DNA of 41,485 nucleotides from Acidimicrobiales bacterium (GTDB lineage: Bacteria > Actinomycetota > Acidimicrobiia > Acidimicrobiales > Aldehydirespiratoraceae), in assembly GCA_029263235.1 (NCBI GenBank), contig JAJCXW010000098.1, forward strand, positions 1-41,485, in the 5' to 3' direction. Under the pieces are notes generated by a model. That model was not told where the DNA came from. It saw only the letters and a program-made list of their open reading frames with translations, and did no database searches. Shown one piece after another: positions 15,049-22,903 of this stretch (the stretch's first letter is position 1; each line of letters starts with the position of its first letter). The position numbers and the translations under genes were made by a program.

Positions 15049-16116
15049 TCAGACTCCGTCGGCGGATGCCGCGAACCAGGCCAGTTCGATGGCGTTCTGT
15101 CGGCCCCAAGCCGGGCGATAGGCCAACGGGTCCCCGACGTTTGGTTCGCACAGGGCGTAGATCGTGAACAGGAACACCTGGCCGTCACGATTCGGCCCGA
15201 TGAACTTGTTGTCGAAGGGCACGTCGTCGATCGTCACGGTCGCCGAGCCGGTCTTGCGTTCGACCACGCCTTCGGGAAGCAACATCAGTAGTGCGGGATC
15301 CGGAACGTCTCCACTGGTGAAGGCGGTCTCCGGAAGTGACGTGAGATCGGGGCTGATGTCGGATGCGCTCCACCGAAGCCCGCCGACCGGCCAGCCGTCG
15401 GCATCGAGGTCGGTGCTGGCGAGAACGGCCTCGCCTGCGTTGCTGTCGACCTTCTGGATGGTGATCATCAGTTCGGTTGCGGCCGCCGGAACCCCGGTCC
15501 ATTCGAACCTCGGGGTCGGGAATCCGAAGGCGTAGGCCGTGCCCTGTGAATAGTTCCCGGAGATGCTTGGACCGACGTCGGGGCTCGAGAAGGTCATGGT
15601 CGAGGACGCTTCGGCCGCGGCGGCACATGGCGTGGCTGCGGTTGCCGAAGTGGCGGGTGCGGCCGTGTCGGATCCGGACCCCTGTGGGAGCTGAGCGGCT
15701 GTCGTACTCGGCGACGATCCGGTGTCGGCGTCGTCGTCGATGATCTCACCGGCCGTGTCGACCGCGATCTTGTCGCCGTCGGATCCCCCAGCAAGCCAGA
15801 AGGCCACGCCCGCGGCAATCACCACCAACACCCCCACCAAGAACCACGGCGAGAAGCCGAAGGAAGCCAATGACGACGACGGGCGAGCCTTGTCGACCGG
15901 GGGAGCAGGGGCGGGCACGCTTTCCTCTGAGGCCTCGGCTTCCTCCGATCGGAGATTGGCATCGGTGGCCCAGTCCCGGAGGTCGTCCGTCTCCTGTTCG
16001 CTGAGAACGTCCCTGCCTTCGTCGTCGAGAATGTCTCCCAGGCCCTGGGCCGACGCCGAGAAGATGTCGGGCGGGATCTCGTCGGGATCGGCAATCGGAT
16101 CGTCGTCTCCATTCAC
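15049..16116 (-). CDS. Membrane-anchored PEBP (YbhB/Raf-kinase-inhibitor-like) protein
   Basis: A 355-residue protein. Residues 1-85 are acidic and probably disordered and cytoplasmic, residues about 90-112 form one membrane helix (PWFLVGVLVVIAAGVAFWLA), then a Ser/Thr/Ala linker leads to an extracytoplasmic PEBP-like domain (about 170-350) with FEWTGVPAAATELMITI and GPNRDGQVFLFTIYAL, the usual YbhB segments. Standard bacterial PEBP proteins are ~160-residue soluble or lipoprotein forms, so this single-pass architecture is longer. Function of bacterial PEBP proteins is poorly defined (ligand binding). It shares its strand with the oxidoreductase gene upstream, with an 87 bp gap. Confidence 0.7.
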   Translation of the reverse strand: MNGDDDPIADPDEIPPDIFSASAQGLGDILDDEGRDVLSEQETDDLRDWATDANLRSEEAEASEESVPAPAPPVDKARPSSSLASFGFSPWFLVGVLVVIAAGVAFWLAGGSDGDKIAVDTAGEIIDDDADTGSSPSTTAAQLPQGSGSDTAAPATSATAATPCAAAAEASSTMTFSSPDVGPSISGNYSQGTAYAFGFPTPRFEWTGVPAAATELMITIQKVDSNAGEAVLASTDLDADGWPVGGLRWSASDISPDLTSLPETAFTSGDVPDPALLMLLPEGVVERKTGSATVTIDDVPFDNKFIGPNRDGQVFLFTIYALCEPNVGDPLAYRPAWGRQNAIELAWFAASADGV

Positions 16117-16203
16117 GGCAAGCCCCCCTCACGCTCGATCGAACGCTGCTCAACCTAGTTTGGAAGCAGCTTGTACGAGCTGTGGCGCTCTATCTCCCGC
16201 CCC

Positions 16204-17526
16204 TCAACGAGGGTCGTTGACTCTGTCCTCGAGACGGAGATAGCCGCGGATCGCGCCGCCGACCGCACGCCGAATCGGCTCTGGTGGCACCAGCGGAACC
16301 CGACGGTTCACGAAGAAGATGTCGGTGAGTTCCGTCTCGCGTTCCAGCAGCAGATCGGTGATCGTTTGGCCGTTGAGATGGGTCGAGCTCACGGCGTGCC
16401 CAACGCATCCGAGGCTGTAGACGATCTGGTCGCCGATCTGCCCGATGGCTGGAGCCATGTCGAGGGTGACCGAGACGGGGCCACCCCAGCGATGAGTGAA
16501 CTTCACCTTCGCCAGTGCGGGGAACAGGTCTCGCACGTCCTCTTCGAGTCCGGCGAAGATCTTGGCGTTGAGATCCTGGTCCATGTTGGTGCCGTAGGTC
16601 AGCGACACGTCTCGCCCGCCCATCACCAGACGGTTGTCGGCGGTGAGCCGGTAGTAGTGCACCAGGCTTCGGGCATCCTCGATCCCTTGGCGATTCTTCC
16701 AGCCGATCGTGTCCATCTGGGCGTCGGTCAGCGGCTCGGTGATGACGATGTGGGTCCACACTGGAAGCTGTTTCCACTTGAGCTGGGGCACGAGATGGGA
16801 GTAGCCGTTGGTGGCCAGAACCACCTTGCGGGCCTTCACCTGCCCGTTCGGGGTGGTGATGGTGGCGTGGGGTCGGCCCGGGGCGATTTCGCCGGCCGGC
16901 GTGTTCTCGTAGATGTCGACCCCCTGAGACTCGAGCTCTGCCTTCCATGCCCGGGCCAGCTTGGCCGGATTGAGGATTCCGCAGTGGGGTTCTGACCAGG
17001 CCCCTCGATACATCGGGCTCTGGATCTGTTCGGCCAGTTCGTCCGGACCGATCCATTCGATTCCCTCGAAGCCGAGCTTCTGGGCCAGTTCGACATCGTG
17101 GCGAATGCGTTTTTCGTAGCGGGACGCAGTGGCCACCCGCAGAAACCCACTGTATTCGTAGTCGCAGTCGAGCGACAGATCCTCGATGAGCGATTTGGTG
17201 GTGCTGACCGCCCGTTCCATGTAGTGGTGGGCGGCCTTGGCCTTGTTCTTGCCGAACCTCAAGGAGGTGATCGGCAGGGTCAGGCCGAACAAGGTCATGG
17301 CGAATCCGCCGTTTCGGCCGCTGGCCCCGAAGCCGATGAACTCACTCTCGAGGATGGCGATGGTTGCGCTCGGCTCGGCCTGTTTGAGGTGATACGCGGT
17401 GGAGAGACCGGTGAAGCCACCTCCGACGATGGCGTAGTCGACCTCGATCTCGCCGTGGAGAGGGCGAGGCTCGTCTCTGGAGATCGTGGTCAGCCAGTAG
17501 ACGTGGTCCTCGACCGAGTCGGTCAT
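16204..17526 (-). CDS. FAD-dependent amine oxidoreductase (PuuB/DAO-like)
   Basis: A 440-residue flavoprotein resembling gamma-glutamylputrescine oxidases. Rossmann motif VDYAIVGGGFTGLSTAYHL near the N-terminus, then ESEFIGFGASGRNGGFA, which is the PuuB-type FAD-binding signature, and YSLGCVGHAVSSTHLNGQ at the C-terminal FAD site. The expected reaction is oxidative deamination of an amine or amino acid derivative with release of H2O2. No other polyamine genes are adjacent, so the substrate is open. ATG 17526 follows GAGG by about 7 bp. Upstream in-frame codons to 17664 lack any family similarity. Confidence 0.83.
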   Translation of the reverse strand: MTDSVEDHVYWLTTISRDEPRPLHGEIEVDYAIVGGGFTGLSTAYHLKQAEPSATIAILESEFIGFGASGRNGGFAMTLFGLTLPITSLRFGKNKAKAAHHYMERAVSTTKSLIEDLSLDCDYEYSGFLRVATASRYEKRIRHDVELAQKLGFEGIEWIGPDELAEQIQSPMYRGAWSEPHCGILNPAKLARAWKAELESQGVDIYENTPAGEIAPGRPHATITTPNGQVKARKVVLATNGYSHLVPQLKWKQLPVWTHIVITEPLTDAQMDTIGWKNRQGIEDARSLVHYYRLTADNRLVMGGRDVSLTYGTNMDQDLNAKIFAGLEEDVRDLFPALAKVKFTHRWGGPVSVTLDMAPAIGQIGDQIVYSLGCVGHAVSSTHLNGQTITDLLLERETELTDIFFVNRRVPLVPPEPIRRAVGGAIRGYLRLEDRVNDPR

Positions 17527-17626
17527 GTCGCGTCCTCGTCGGTAGCGGGAACCACTGCACCGAATCGCATCCAAGGACCCTACCGAGGGGCGGCCGTCCG
17601 GGCCAGATCGGCCGCCGCGGTGAGGG

Positions 17627-18226
17627 TCAGCCTCGGCCGATGCCGGGAACGAAGCGACCGACACGGGACGCGTAGGCCGTGTAGTCGTCGCCGTGGAGTC
17701 GGCGAAGGTGAGGTTCCTCGACCACGCGGACCTGCAATTCGATCGCCAGGATCAACGTGGCGGCACCCGCGATCGAGATTGGATTCGGAACCATCATCGC
17801 CAACCCGACGGCGGCGACGATGAACGCCGTGAAGATCGGGTTGCGCGCCAGCCTGAAAGCGCCCTGAGTGACGAGCCCGGTGCGTTCGTCGGTGTCGACT
17901 CCAATACGCCACTCGGTGCCCATGTTGAGCTGCGCCAGGAACGTCAGGGTGATCCCGGTGCCCGCCACGACCAAGCCGAATCCGCGTAGCCACCCATTCT
18001 TCGTCATGGGATCCATCCCCACGATCTCAGCGATAGGTGCCGCTAGCCCGGCGATCATGGCCAGAACGAGAAGCACCCCAGCCAGCCACTCCAGCGAGCC
18101 GGTCGACGCGCTCAACACCCCCACCCGTATGCCAGTGTCGCCGGTCGAACGTTCCTGAATCACCGATCGAGCCACGAACACGACGAGGAACATGACCACA
18201 TACATCACCAACGCGAGGACGCCCAT
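17627..18226 (-). CDS. Isoprenylcysteine carboxyl methyltransferase (ICMT)-family membrane protein
   Basis: About 199 residues with five hydrophobic segments. The C-terminal family motif is present: LVTQGAFRLARNPIFTAF, then EEPHLRRLHGDDYTAYASRV and GRFVP. Bacterial members are SAM-dependent methyltransferases of unknown substrate. The start codon overlaps the stop of the ArsR-type regulator gene (ATG 18226, or GTG 18229), so the two are one transcript and the methyltransferase should be under that regulator's metal control. This kind of coupling to a metal sensor suggests a role in metal or membrane stress, by inference. Confidence 0.75.
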   Translation of the reverse strand: MGVLALVMYVVMFLVVFVARSVIQERSTGDTGIRVGVLSASTGSLEWLAGVLLVLAMIAGLAAPIAEIVGMDPMTKNGWLRGFGLVVAGTGITLTFLAQLNMGTEWRIGVDTDERTGLVTQGAFRLARNPIFTAFIVAAVGLAMMVPNPISIAGAATLILAIELQVRVVEEPHLRRLHGDDYTAYASRVGRFVPGIGRG

Positions 18227-18540
18227 CACGAACCTCCGGCCATGTGATCGTGCTCACCGATGTCGAGTTCGACGGCCACCAGATCTTCCAGGGCGTGAGC
18301 CAAGCGCTCCGAGGCCAACTCGTAGCAAACCTGACGGCCCTCCCTTGTGCTGCGAACCAGCCCGCAGCCCCGAAGACATCCGAGATGGTTGGAGAGATTC
18401 GGCTGACTGGTATCGATTTCGGCCAGCAACTCGTTGGGGTAACTCGGGCCGGCGAGCAGCAACAGCAAGATCTGCCGCCTTATCGGATCGGCCAGCGCTG
18501 TGCCGAATCGTTCGAGGGTGTTGTTGCCGGATGAGTCCAT
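18226..18540 (-). CDS. CmtR-like ArsR/SmtB-family metal-sensing repressor
   Basis: A 104-residue winged-helix repressor. The recognition-helix region SQPNLSNHLGCLRGCGLVR and the following EGRQVCYEL closely resemble Mycobacterium tuberculosis CmtR, where the two Cys spaced by four in this helix bind Cd2+ or Pb2+. Here they are Cys55 and Cys59. CmtR's third ligand, a C-terminal Cys (Cys102 from memory), is missing; instead the tail has His98 and His100 (GEHDHMAGG), which might serve. An extra Cys72 lies in the wing. It should repress its own operon from the palindrome upstream and release on metal binding. ATG 18540. Confidence 0.85.
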   Translation of the reverse strand: MDSSGNNTLERFGTALADPIRRQILLLLLAGPSYPNELLAEIDTSQPNLSNHLGCLRGCGLVRSTREGRQVCYELASERLAHALEDLVAVELDIGEHDHMAGGS

Positions 18541-18549
18541 GACGACAAC

Positions 18550-18585
18550 ATATCACTCAATACAAATATAAGGCAAGAATGATAT
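18550..18585. promoter_or_regulatory. Candidate operator of the CmtR-like repressor
   Basis: ATATCACT (18550-18557) and AATGATAT (18578-18585) form an inverted repeat (7 of 8 positions) within a strongly AT-rich segment, starting 10 bp upstream of the repressor start codon. The ATATCA/TGATAT ends resemble ArsR/SmtB sites, although the centre-to-centre distance is longer than usual. Confidence 0.5.
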
Positions 18586-18611
18586 ATGGCCTCGGCGGAG
18601 TTGCCCGAGGC

Positions 18612-19949
18612 TCAGCCCTCCGGGTTGGTGACCTGGCCGACGAAGAGGGCCAGGCCGGTGTCGACATGACGGATCACGTAAATGAACGGCCGGTCAGCGG
18701 CGATCGTGATCTCGGGATCGGGTGGTCCCGACGTTGCGAAGCTGAGCGCGGTGGCCGCGGCGGCGATCGTTCCGATCTCGTCGACGGCAATGTCGGCGGC
18801 GTGAACGCCGCCAGCCAAGAATGCCCCAGGAGCGATGCCCGGATAGTTGCCCGGTGCAACTCCGATGTCGGTTAGCCATGGAAGCAGATCGAGCTGCGAA
18901 GTGGTGTTCCACTCCGGCATGAGGAGTTCGTAGGGGCCTGAGGTCAGACCGGCATCAACCGAGGTGAGGAAGTCGCTGGAGATGGTGCTGCGAATCTCGT
19001 CGAACCGTCCCTCGTCGGGGATCACGAGCAGCATCGAGTAGTCGTCGCCGAGGTAGGGAAGCTCGGCGGCTATGTAGCCGCTGCCGATGCCTCGGGGTCC
19101 GCTCTGTTCGAGGTCGCGGAGCATCGAGATCGGCGTTGTCGACCCATCGAGCAGGTGGAACGGCATGTTCACCTCGCCGTACTTGCCGAAGATCTGGCGC
19201 CACTGAGCCTTGAAGTAGACGGCATCGGTGAGGATCAGCACGGTCTGGTCGTCTATGAATCCATTCGGTAGCAGCTCGGGGATGAGCCCGTTGGTTTGTT
19301 CGCTGACCCAGTCGTTGACGAGAACGCGACTGTCCTCCGGCCACCCGCGGTCGATGGCCTCCACGTCGGCACCGTGATGAGAAGAAAGGAGGTCGATCCA
19401 TGTCTGGTCGGGGGAGGTGGTGACGTCTGGCCAAACACGTCCGGCCAGTGCGACGACAGGTGTGAGCGAGGCGTCGATCGCCTGATTGGTTTCGTTGCTT
19501 TGAGCAATGGCGTTGTCGATGGCGTTCCATGCCTCGTGAGCGGCGATGCCCTCGGGAAACGACAAGGCACGATCGATGGCGGTGCCGGTTGAACTGTCGG
19601 CTGCGTCGCGCACCATTAGAACGGCATGGCCGATGCTGGTCGGGCTGAGCACGAGATTCTCGGTGGATGGTTGGCTTCGGAGCAGCTCGAAACCGGTGTC
19701 GTTCAGCGCAGCAACCAGGACAGGCGTTGGAGCATCGGTGGAGACCTCGGCGCGAGTCGCGCCGGGTGATGGTTCGAAACCGACCGGATCGAGAGGGCCG
19801 CCCACGGTCGTGGTCTGGACGGGTGGGTCGACGCCGCTCGTTGGAGGGCTAGCGGTGTTGTCGGACGCGCACGCGCCGGCAACCAGCAGGACTGCAATTG
19901 GCACGGCAAGAAACGTGTTCATATTGGTCTGACGAAGCGTAGGGCGCAT
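18612..19949 (-). CDS. Lipoprotein serpin (serine protease inhibitor family)
   Basis: A 445-residue serpin. The N-terminus has a lipoprotein-type signal ending LLVAGAC (Cys27) and a Thr/Pro linker, then a full serpin fold: NLVLSPTSIGHAV (helix B), VLILTDAVYFKAQW (strand 3A), PFIYVIRHVDTGLALFVGQV (C-terminal strands). The reactive loop has a proper inhibitory hinge, DEIGTIAAAATALSF, with Gly at P15, Thr at P14 and Ala at P12-P9; counting from P17 puts P1 near Ser/Thr in ATSGPP. It may trap extracellular serine proteases. ATG 19949 follows GGGGGA and gives a basic n-region; ATG 19922 is the alternative. Confidence 0.88.
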   Translation of the reverse strand: MRPTLRQTNMNTFLAVPIAVLLVAGACASDNTASPPTSGVDPPVQTTTVGGPLDPVGFEPSPGATRAEVSTDAPTPVLVAALNDTGFELLRSQPSTENLVLSPTSIGHAVLMVRDAADSSTGTAIDRALSFPEGIAAHEAWNAIDNAIAQSNETNQAIDASLTPVVALAGRVWPDVTTSPDQTWIDLLSSHHGADVEAIDRGWPEDSRVLVNDWVSEQTNGLIPELLPNGFIDDQTVLILTDAVYFKAQWRQIFGKYGEVNMPFHLLDGSTTPISMLRDLEQSGPRGIGSGYIAAELPYLGDDYSMLLVIPDEGRFDEIRSTISSDFLTSVDAGLTSGPYELLMPEWNTTSQLDLLPWLTDIGVAPGNYPGIAPGAFLAGGVHAADIAVDEIGTIAAAATALSFATSGPPDPEITIAADRPFIYVIRHVDTGLALFVGQVTNPEG

Positions 19950-20100
19950 CGGTTCCCCCAGCGGCCACAATCTTCGGACACCGGGAACATGACGGCCGGC
20001 CGAACGGTTGTTGACATCGTTGGCTCCTGGGCCGGATCTCCAGACCGGCCATCGCAGTCACTATCGACAGCGCCACAGAAGATTGCAAAGAGGTACGAAA

Positions 20101-20955
20101 ATGACCACATCCCCCGACCATGCCAGCACCGAAACTCCGGCCGACGAGGCCTCCGAAGAGGGCAAGGCCTATCAATTCGATCGTCTCTCGGTGCCTCTGA
20201 TCCTCGCCGACATGCGATTCCGGCGCGACGATCCGAAAGCTGGCGATCAGGTCCCCCAGTTCGACCTGGACACCAACAGCGGCGATCGCTTCCAGAGCGA
20301 TCAGCTCGGAGGCCGACCGGTGCTATTGGTGTTCGGCTCGCTCACCTGCCCCATCACCGAAGCCGCCGGACCCGGTATCAACGAGCTGCATGCTCGCTAC
20401 GGCGACCGAGTCAGGTTCGTCGCAGTCAACGTGCGAGAGGCACACCCCGGCGAGAACATCGAACAACCTCACAAAATGGAGGACAAATTGGCTCACGCCG
20501 ACAACTTCCAGAAGCACCACGGCTTCGGGTTTGAGGTCGCCGTCGACGACATGGAGGGGTCACTGCACCGTGCCCTCGGACCAAAGCCCAACTCGGCCTA
20601 CCTAGTCGACCCTTCGGGAGAGATTCTCGTTCGCATCCAGTGGGCAAACGACACCAAGGCGATCGACGAAGCCCTCGGCGCGGTCGTCGCCGGCCAGGCC
20701 CCGCCCCGCAGCTCAATCGGCCGCACGATGCCCAACGTCGTGCGTTCGATGGGGCACATCGACGGGGTCCTCGATCGCGCCGGGTCCCAAGCGAAGCGCG
20801 ATATGTGGACACGCGCCACACCGATGGCGGCCATGGCCCGCCTCGCTTCACTCTTCGGCCGCCTTCCGGTAGACAAGCGTGGCGCTGCTGCCGTGGCGAC
20901 GATGATGACCACGATGATCGCCACAGCAGTCATCGTCGCCTTGATCCTCGCCTGA
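20101..20955 (+). CDS. Deiodinase-like thioredoxin-fold protein with C-terminal membrane helix
   Basis: A 284-residue protein. The core is a thioredoxin fold like vertebrate iodothyronine deiodinases: GRPVLLVFGSLTCPITEAAG corresponds to the deiodinase NFGSxTUPPF segment, with Cys83 (TGC) at the selenocysteine position, followed by the family's second motif REAHPGENI and the MEDKLAHADNF helix. The last ~25 residues (AVATMMTTMIATAVIVALIL) form a membrane helix, so it is a tail-anchored protein without a signal peptide. Bacteria use no thyroid hormone; a redox or dehalogenation role is possible. ATG 20101. Divergent from the serpin gene. Confidence 0.72.
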   Translation: MTTSPDHASTETPADEASEEGKAYQFDRLSVPLILADMRFRRDDPKAGDQVPQFDLDTNSGDRFQSDQLGGRPVLLVFGSLTCPITEAAGPGINELHARYGDRVRFVAVNVREAHPGENIEQPHKMEDKLAHADNFQKHHGFGFEVAVDDMEGSLHRALGPKPNSAYLVDPSGEILVRIQWANDTKAIDEALGAVVAGQAPPRSSIGRTMPNVVRSMGHIDGVLDRAGSQAKRDMWTRATPMAAMARLASLFGRLPVDKRGAAAVATMMTTMIATAVIVALILA

Positions 20956-20978
20956 GGACTCTCAGTGCCGTCAGGCGA
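20948..20978. terminator. Hairpin covering both convergent stop codons
   Basis: TCGCCTGA (20948-20955) and TCAGGCGA (20971-20978) form a perfect 8 bp stem around a 15 nt loop. Each arm contains the stop codon of one convergent gene, the deiodinase-like gene and the HxlR gene. It probably acts as a compact two-way terminator, though no U-tract is present. Confidence 0.5.
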
Positions 20979-21654
20979 ACCAGACCGGACGCGGTGACGA
21001 CGCGTCCACACCGAGATCTGCCGGACTCGACAGGTCGAACACCTTGGGCATGCGACGCACCAGCGCCGCGTCCCCCCGGAATCGGAGCTGCCCGCTCTTG
21101 AGAGCAGCAGCGATCGGCTGCTGGCCGTACCAGACCCGGTAGAGCGTCGGCAGGTCACACCGCACCACGACATCGACCTCGAATCCAGGGTCGTGATCAC
21201 ACACCGAACTCCCAACCGTCTCGACCACAACCCAGAAGCGTTCCGGGCGTCCGTCGAGCTCGAATGCGAACACGAGTTGGCGATCGGGAAGCTCCGACGT
21301 ATCGAAGAGCGGGTGAACATGCCAGAAGAGCGCGAGCGGCTCGAGTTCCGCCGGGTCGGGCTCCCCCAGAAGCCACTTCTCACCCCACAAACCAAGTCCG
21401 AACACGAATGGTCGGAGTTCCTGCCCCGCCGGCGTGAGGTAGTACTCGCCATCGAGCTTCTCGATCAGTTCGACCGCGGTGAGTTCCCGCAGGCGTTTCG
21501 ACAGCATCGTTCGCGACATACCCGGGAGGCCTCGGCTGAGCTCATTGAACTTGCTCACACCGATCAGGAGTTCGCGCAGAACCAGAATCGACCAGCGCTC
21601 GCCCAGCACCTCGACCGACTTCGCTATCGGGCAGTACTCACCGTGTGACTTCAT
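20971..21654 (-). CDS. HxlR-family transcriptional regulator with a C-terminal ligand-type domain
   Basis: A 227-residue regulator. Residues 1-95 form the HxlR winged helix (EYCPIAKSVEVLGERWSILV, LRELLIGVSKFNELSRGLPG, MSRTMLSKRLREL). Standard HxlR proteins end near 110-120 residues; here another ~125 residues follow, strand-rich, of the SCP2-like kind seen in longer actinobacterial members (VVVRCDLPTLYRVWYGQQP, LRFRGDAALVRRMPKVF). This part may bind a lipid or acyl ligand. ATG 21654 follows GGAGGAAG. It is divergent from the acyl-CoA dehydrogenase-like gene and likely controls it from the inverted repeat between them. Confidence 0.82.
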   Translation of the reverse strand: MKSHGEYCPIAKSVEVLGERWSILVLRELLIGVSKFNELSRGLPGMSRTMLSKRLRELTAVELIEKLDGEYYLTPAGQELRPFVFGLGLWGEKWLLGEPDPAELEPLALFWHVHPLFDTSELPDRQLVFAFELDGRPERFWVVVETVGSSVCDHDPGFEVDVVVRCDLPTLYRVWYGQQPIAAALKSGQLRFRGDAALVRRMPKVFDLSSPADLGVDASSPRPVWFA

Positions 21655-21675
21655 CTTCCTCCGAGGTCCAGAATC

Positions 21676-21697
21676 AGTACTGGGGAAGTCCAGTATT
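21676..21697. promoter_or_regulatory. Candidate HxlR operator
   Basis: AGTACTGG (21676-21683) and CCAGTATT (21690-21697) form an inverted repeat (7 of 8 positions) with a 6 bp spacer, and a further CACTGG half-site follows at 21700. It lies 22 bp upstream of the HxlR gene and 70 bp upstream of the divergent acyl-CoA dehydrogenase-like gene. Confidence 0.5.
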
Positions 21698-21766
21698 GGC
21701 ACTGGGCGTGATCTGGTCCACTCGCAACACTCGTGTCAGAGAGAACACCGAGCGAGAGGAACCCCA

Positions 21767-22888
21767 ATGGGAGCGATGACAGATGTGGCGACGAAACTTC
21801 GAGATCGACTCGACGAGCGAGCCGCCGAAGCCGATCTGACCGGCACCATCCAGACCGAGAACTTCGAAGACATGGCCGAGCACGGCTACCTACGGGGGCC
21901 GGTTCCGACCGAACTCGGTGGCCTCGGTGCCGACATCGTGGAGAATGCCAAAGCCCAGAGAATCCTGGGATGGGGATGCGGCTCCACGGCTCTGACCATC
22001 AACATGCACCTCTTCCAGGTGGGCGCGGCCGCCGAAGGCTTCAGAGCCTCCGGTGCCAATGAGCTGCCGCTGCGTCGTGTGGCCGAAGATTCCGTCGTGC
22101 TGGGTTCCACCGCTGCCGAAGCCGTCGTGGCCGGGGCTTGGGACACTCCCACCGAGGCCAAACGAGATGGCGATGACTATGTGCTGAGTGGACGCAAGTA
22201 CTTTTTCAGTGGCTCGCATGTCACCGACATCGTGCGAATCAACGCCCGCGACACCGAGACCGGCGAGATCCTCGTCATCCCGGTCTCCATGCATCTGCCC
22301 GGAGTGAGCATCATCGACACGTGGGACACCATGGGAATGCGATCGACCGCGAGCAACGATCTCATCTTGGACGATGTCCGAGTTCCAGCATCCGTGGTGG
22401 GTGTTCGACTTCCCGCTGACGGTCCGGCTTGGCACCCGGGATTCGCCGCTGTCATCCGATGGTTCCTGTCGGGAGTTACCGGGGTGTATCTCGGCATCGC
22501 CGACCGAGCCCGTGAGGCTGCCTATGACGCCATGGGTAGCGGATCCAACTCCCTTCATCGCGACCAAGCTCTCACCGACGCCATGGTCGGCGAACTGGAG
22601 ATCGCCCACCTGAGCGCGGCATCGTCCTTCGAGTGGGGAGTGGCTCGTGTCGCTGAGATCGTCGATCCAATTGAGTCTCTGGCCACGGCGATAGCGATGA
22701 AGGAAGCGTCGACGAACGCATCGGCGACGGTCGTCGACCGGGCCAGCCAGATCGCCGGTGGTCGGTCCTTCCATCGTCGTTCGATACTGGAGCGACTCGT
22801 TCGCGATGTTCGCGCCGCTCGCCACCATCCGCCTTCGGCACCGGTGGCTCAACAGATGATCGGGATCGCCCAGCGACGAGTGCCGTGA
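21767..22888 (+). CDS. Acyl-CoA dehydrogenase-family flavoprotein
   Basis: A 373-residue protein of the acyl-CoA dehydrogenase fold. The N-terminal helical domain contains EHGYLRGPVPTELGGLGAD, the usual lead-in of the family. The middle beta-domain has YVLSGRKYFFSGSHVTDIVR and WDTMGMRSTASNDLILDDVRV, and the C-terminal helices include RASQIAGGRSFHRRS. It lacks the IFEGT ending seen in the duplicated tails at 5.3 and 6.4 kb, and belongs to a branch that also includes hydroxylase-like flavoenzymes, so true acyl-CoA oxidation is not certain. ATG 21767 follows GAGAGGA. Probably controlled by the divergent HxlR regulator. Confidence 0.82.
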   Translation: MGAMTDVATKLRDRLDERAAEADLTGTIQTENFEDMAEHGYLRGPVPTELGGLGADIVENAKAQRILGWGCGSTALTINMHLFQVGAAAEGFRASGANELPLRRVAEDSVVLGSTAAEAVVAGAWDTPTEAKRDGDDYVLSGRKYFFSGSHVTDIVRINARDTETGEILVIPVSMHLPGVSIIDTWDTMGMRSTASNDLILDDVRVPASVVGVRLPADGPAWHPGFAAVIRWFLSGVTGVYLGIADRAREAAYDAMGSGSNSLHRDQALTDAMVGELEIAHLSAASSFEWGVARVAEIVDPIESLATAIAMKEASTNASATVVDRASQIAGGRSFHRRSILERLVRDVRAARHHPPSAPVAQQMIGIAQRRVP

Positions 22889-22903
22889 GGCGACCGGCCC
22901 GGC

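Noticed and set aside
20341-20352. Possible selenocysteine codon in the deiodinase-like gene
   Set aside because: The codon at the Sec position is TGC (Cys), not TGA; the frame is uninterrupted.
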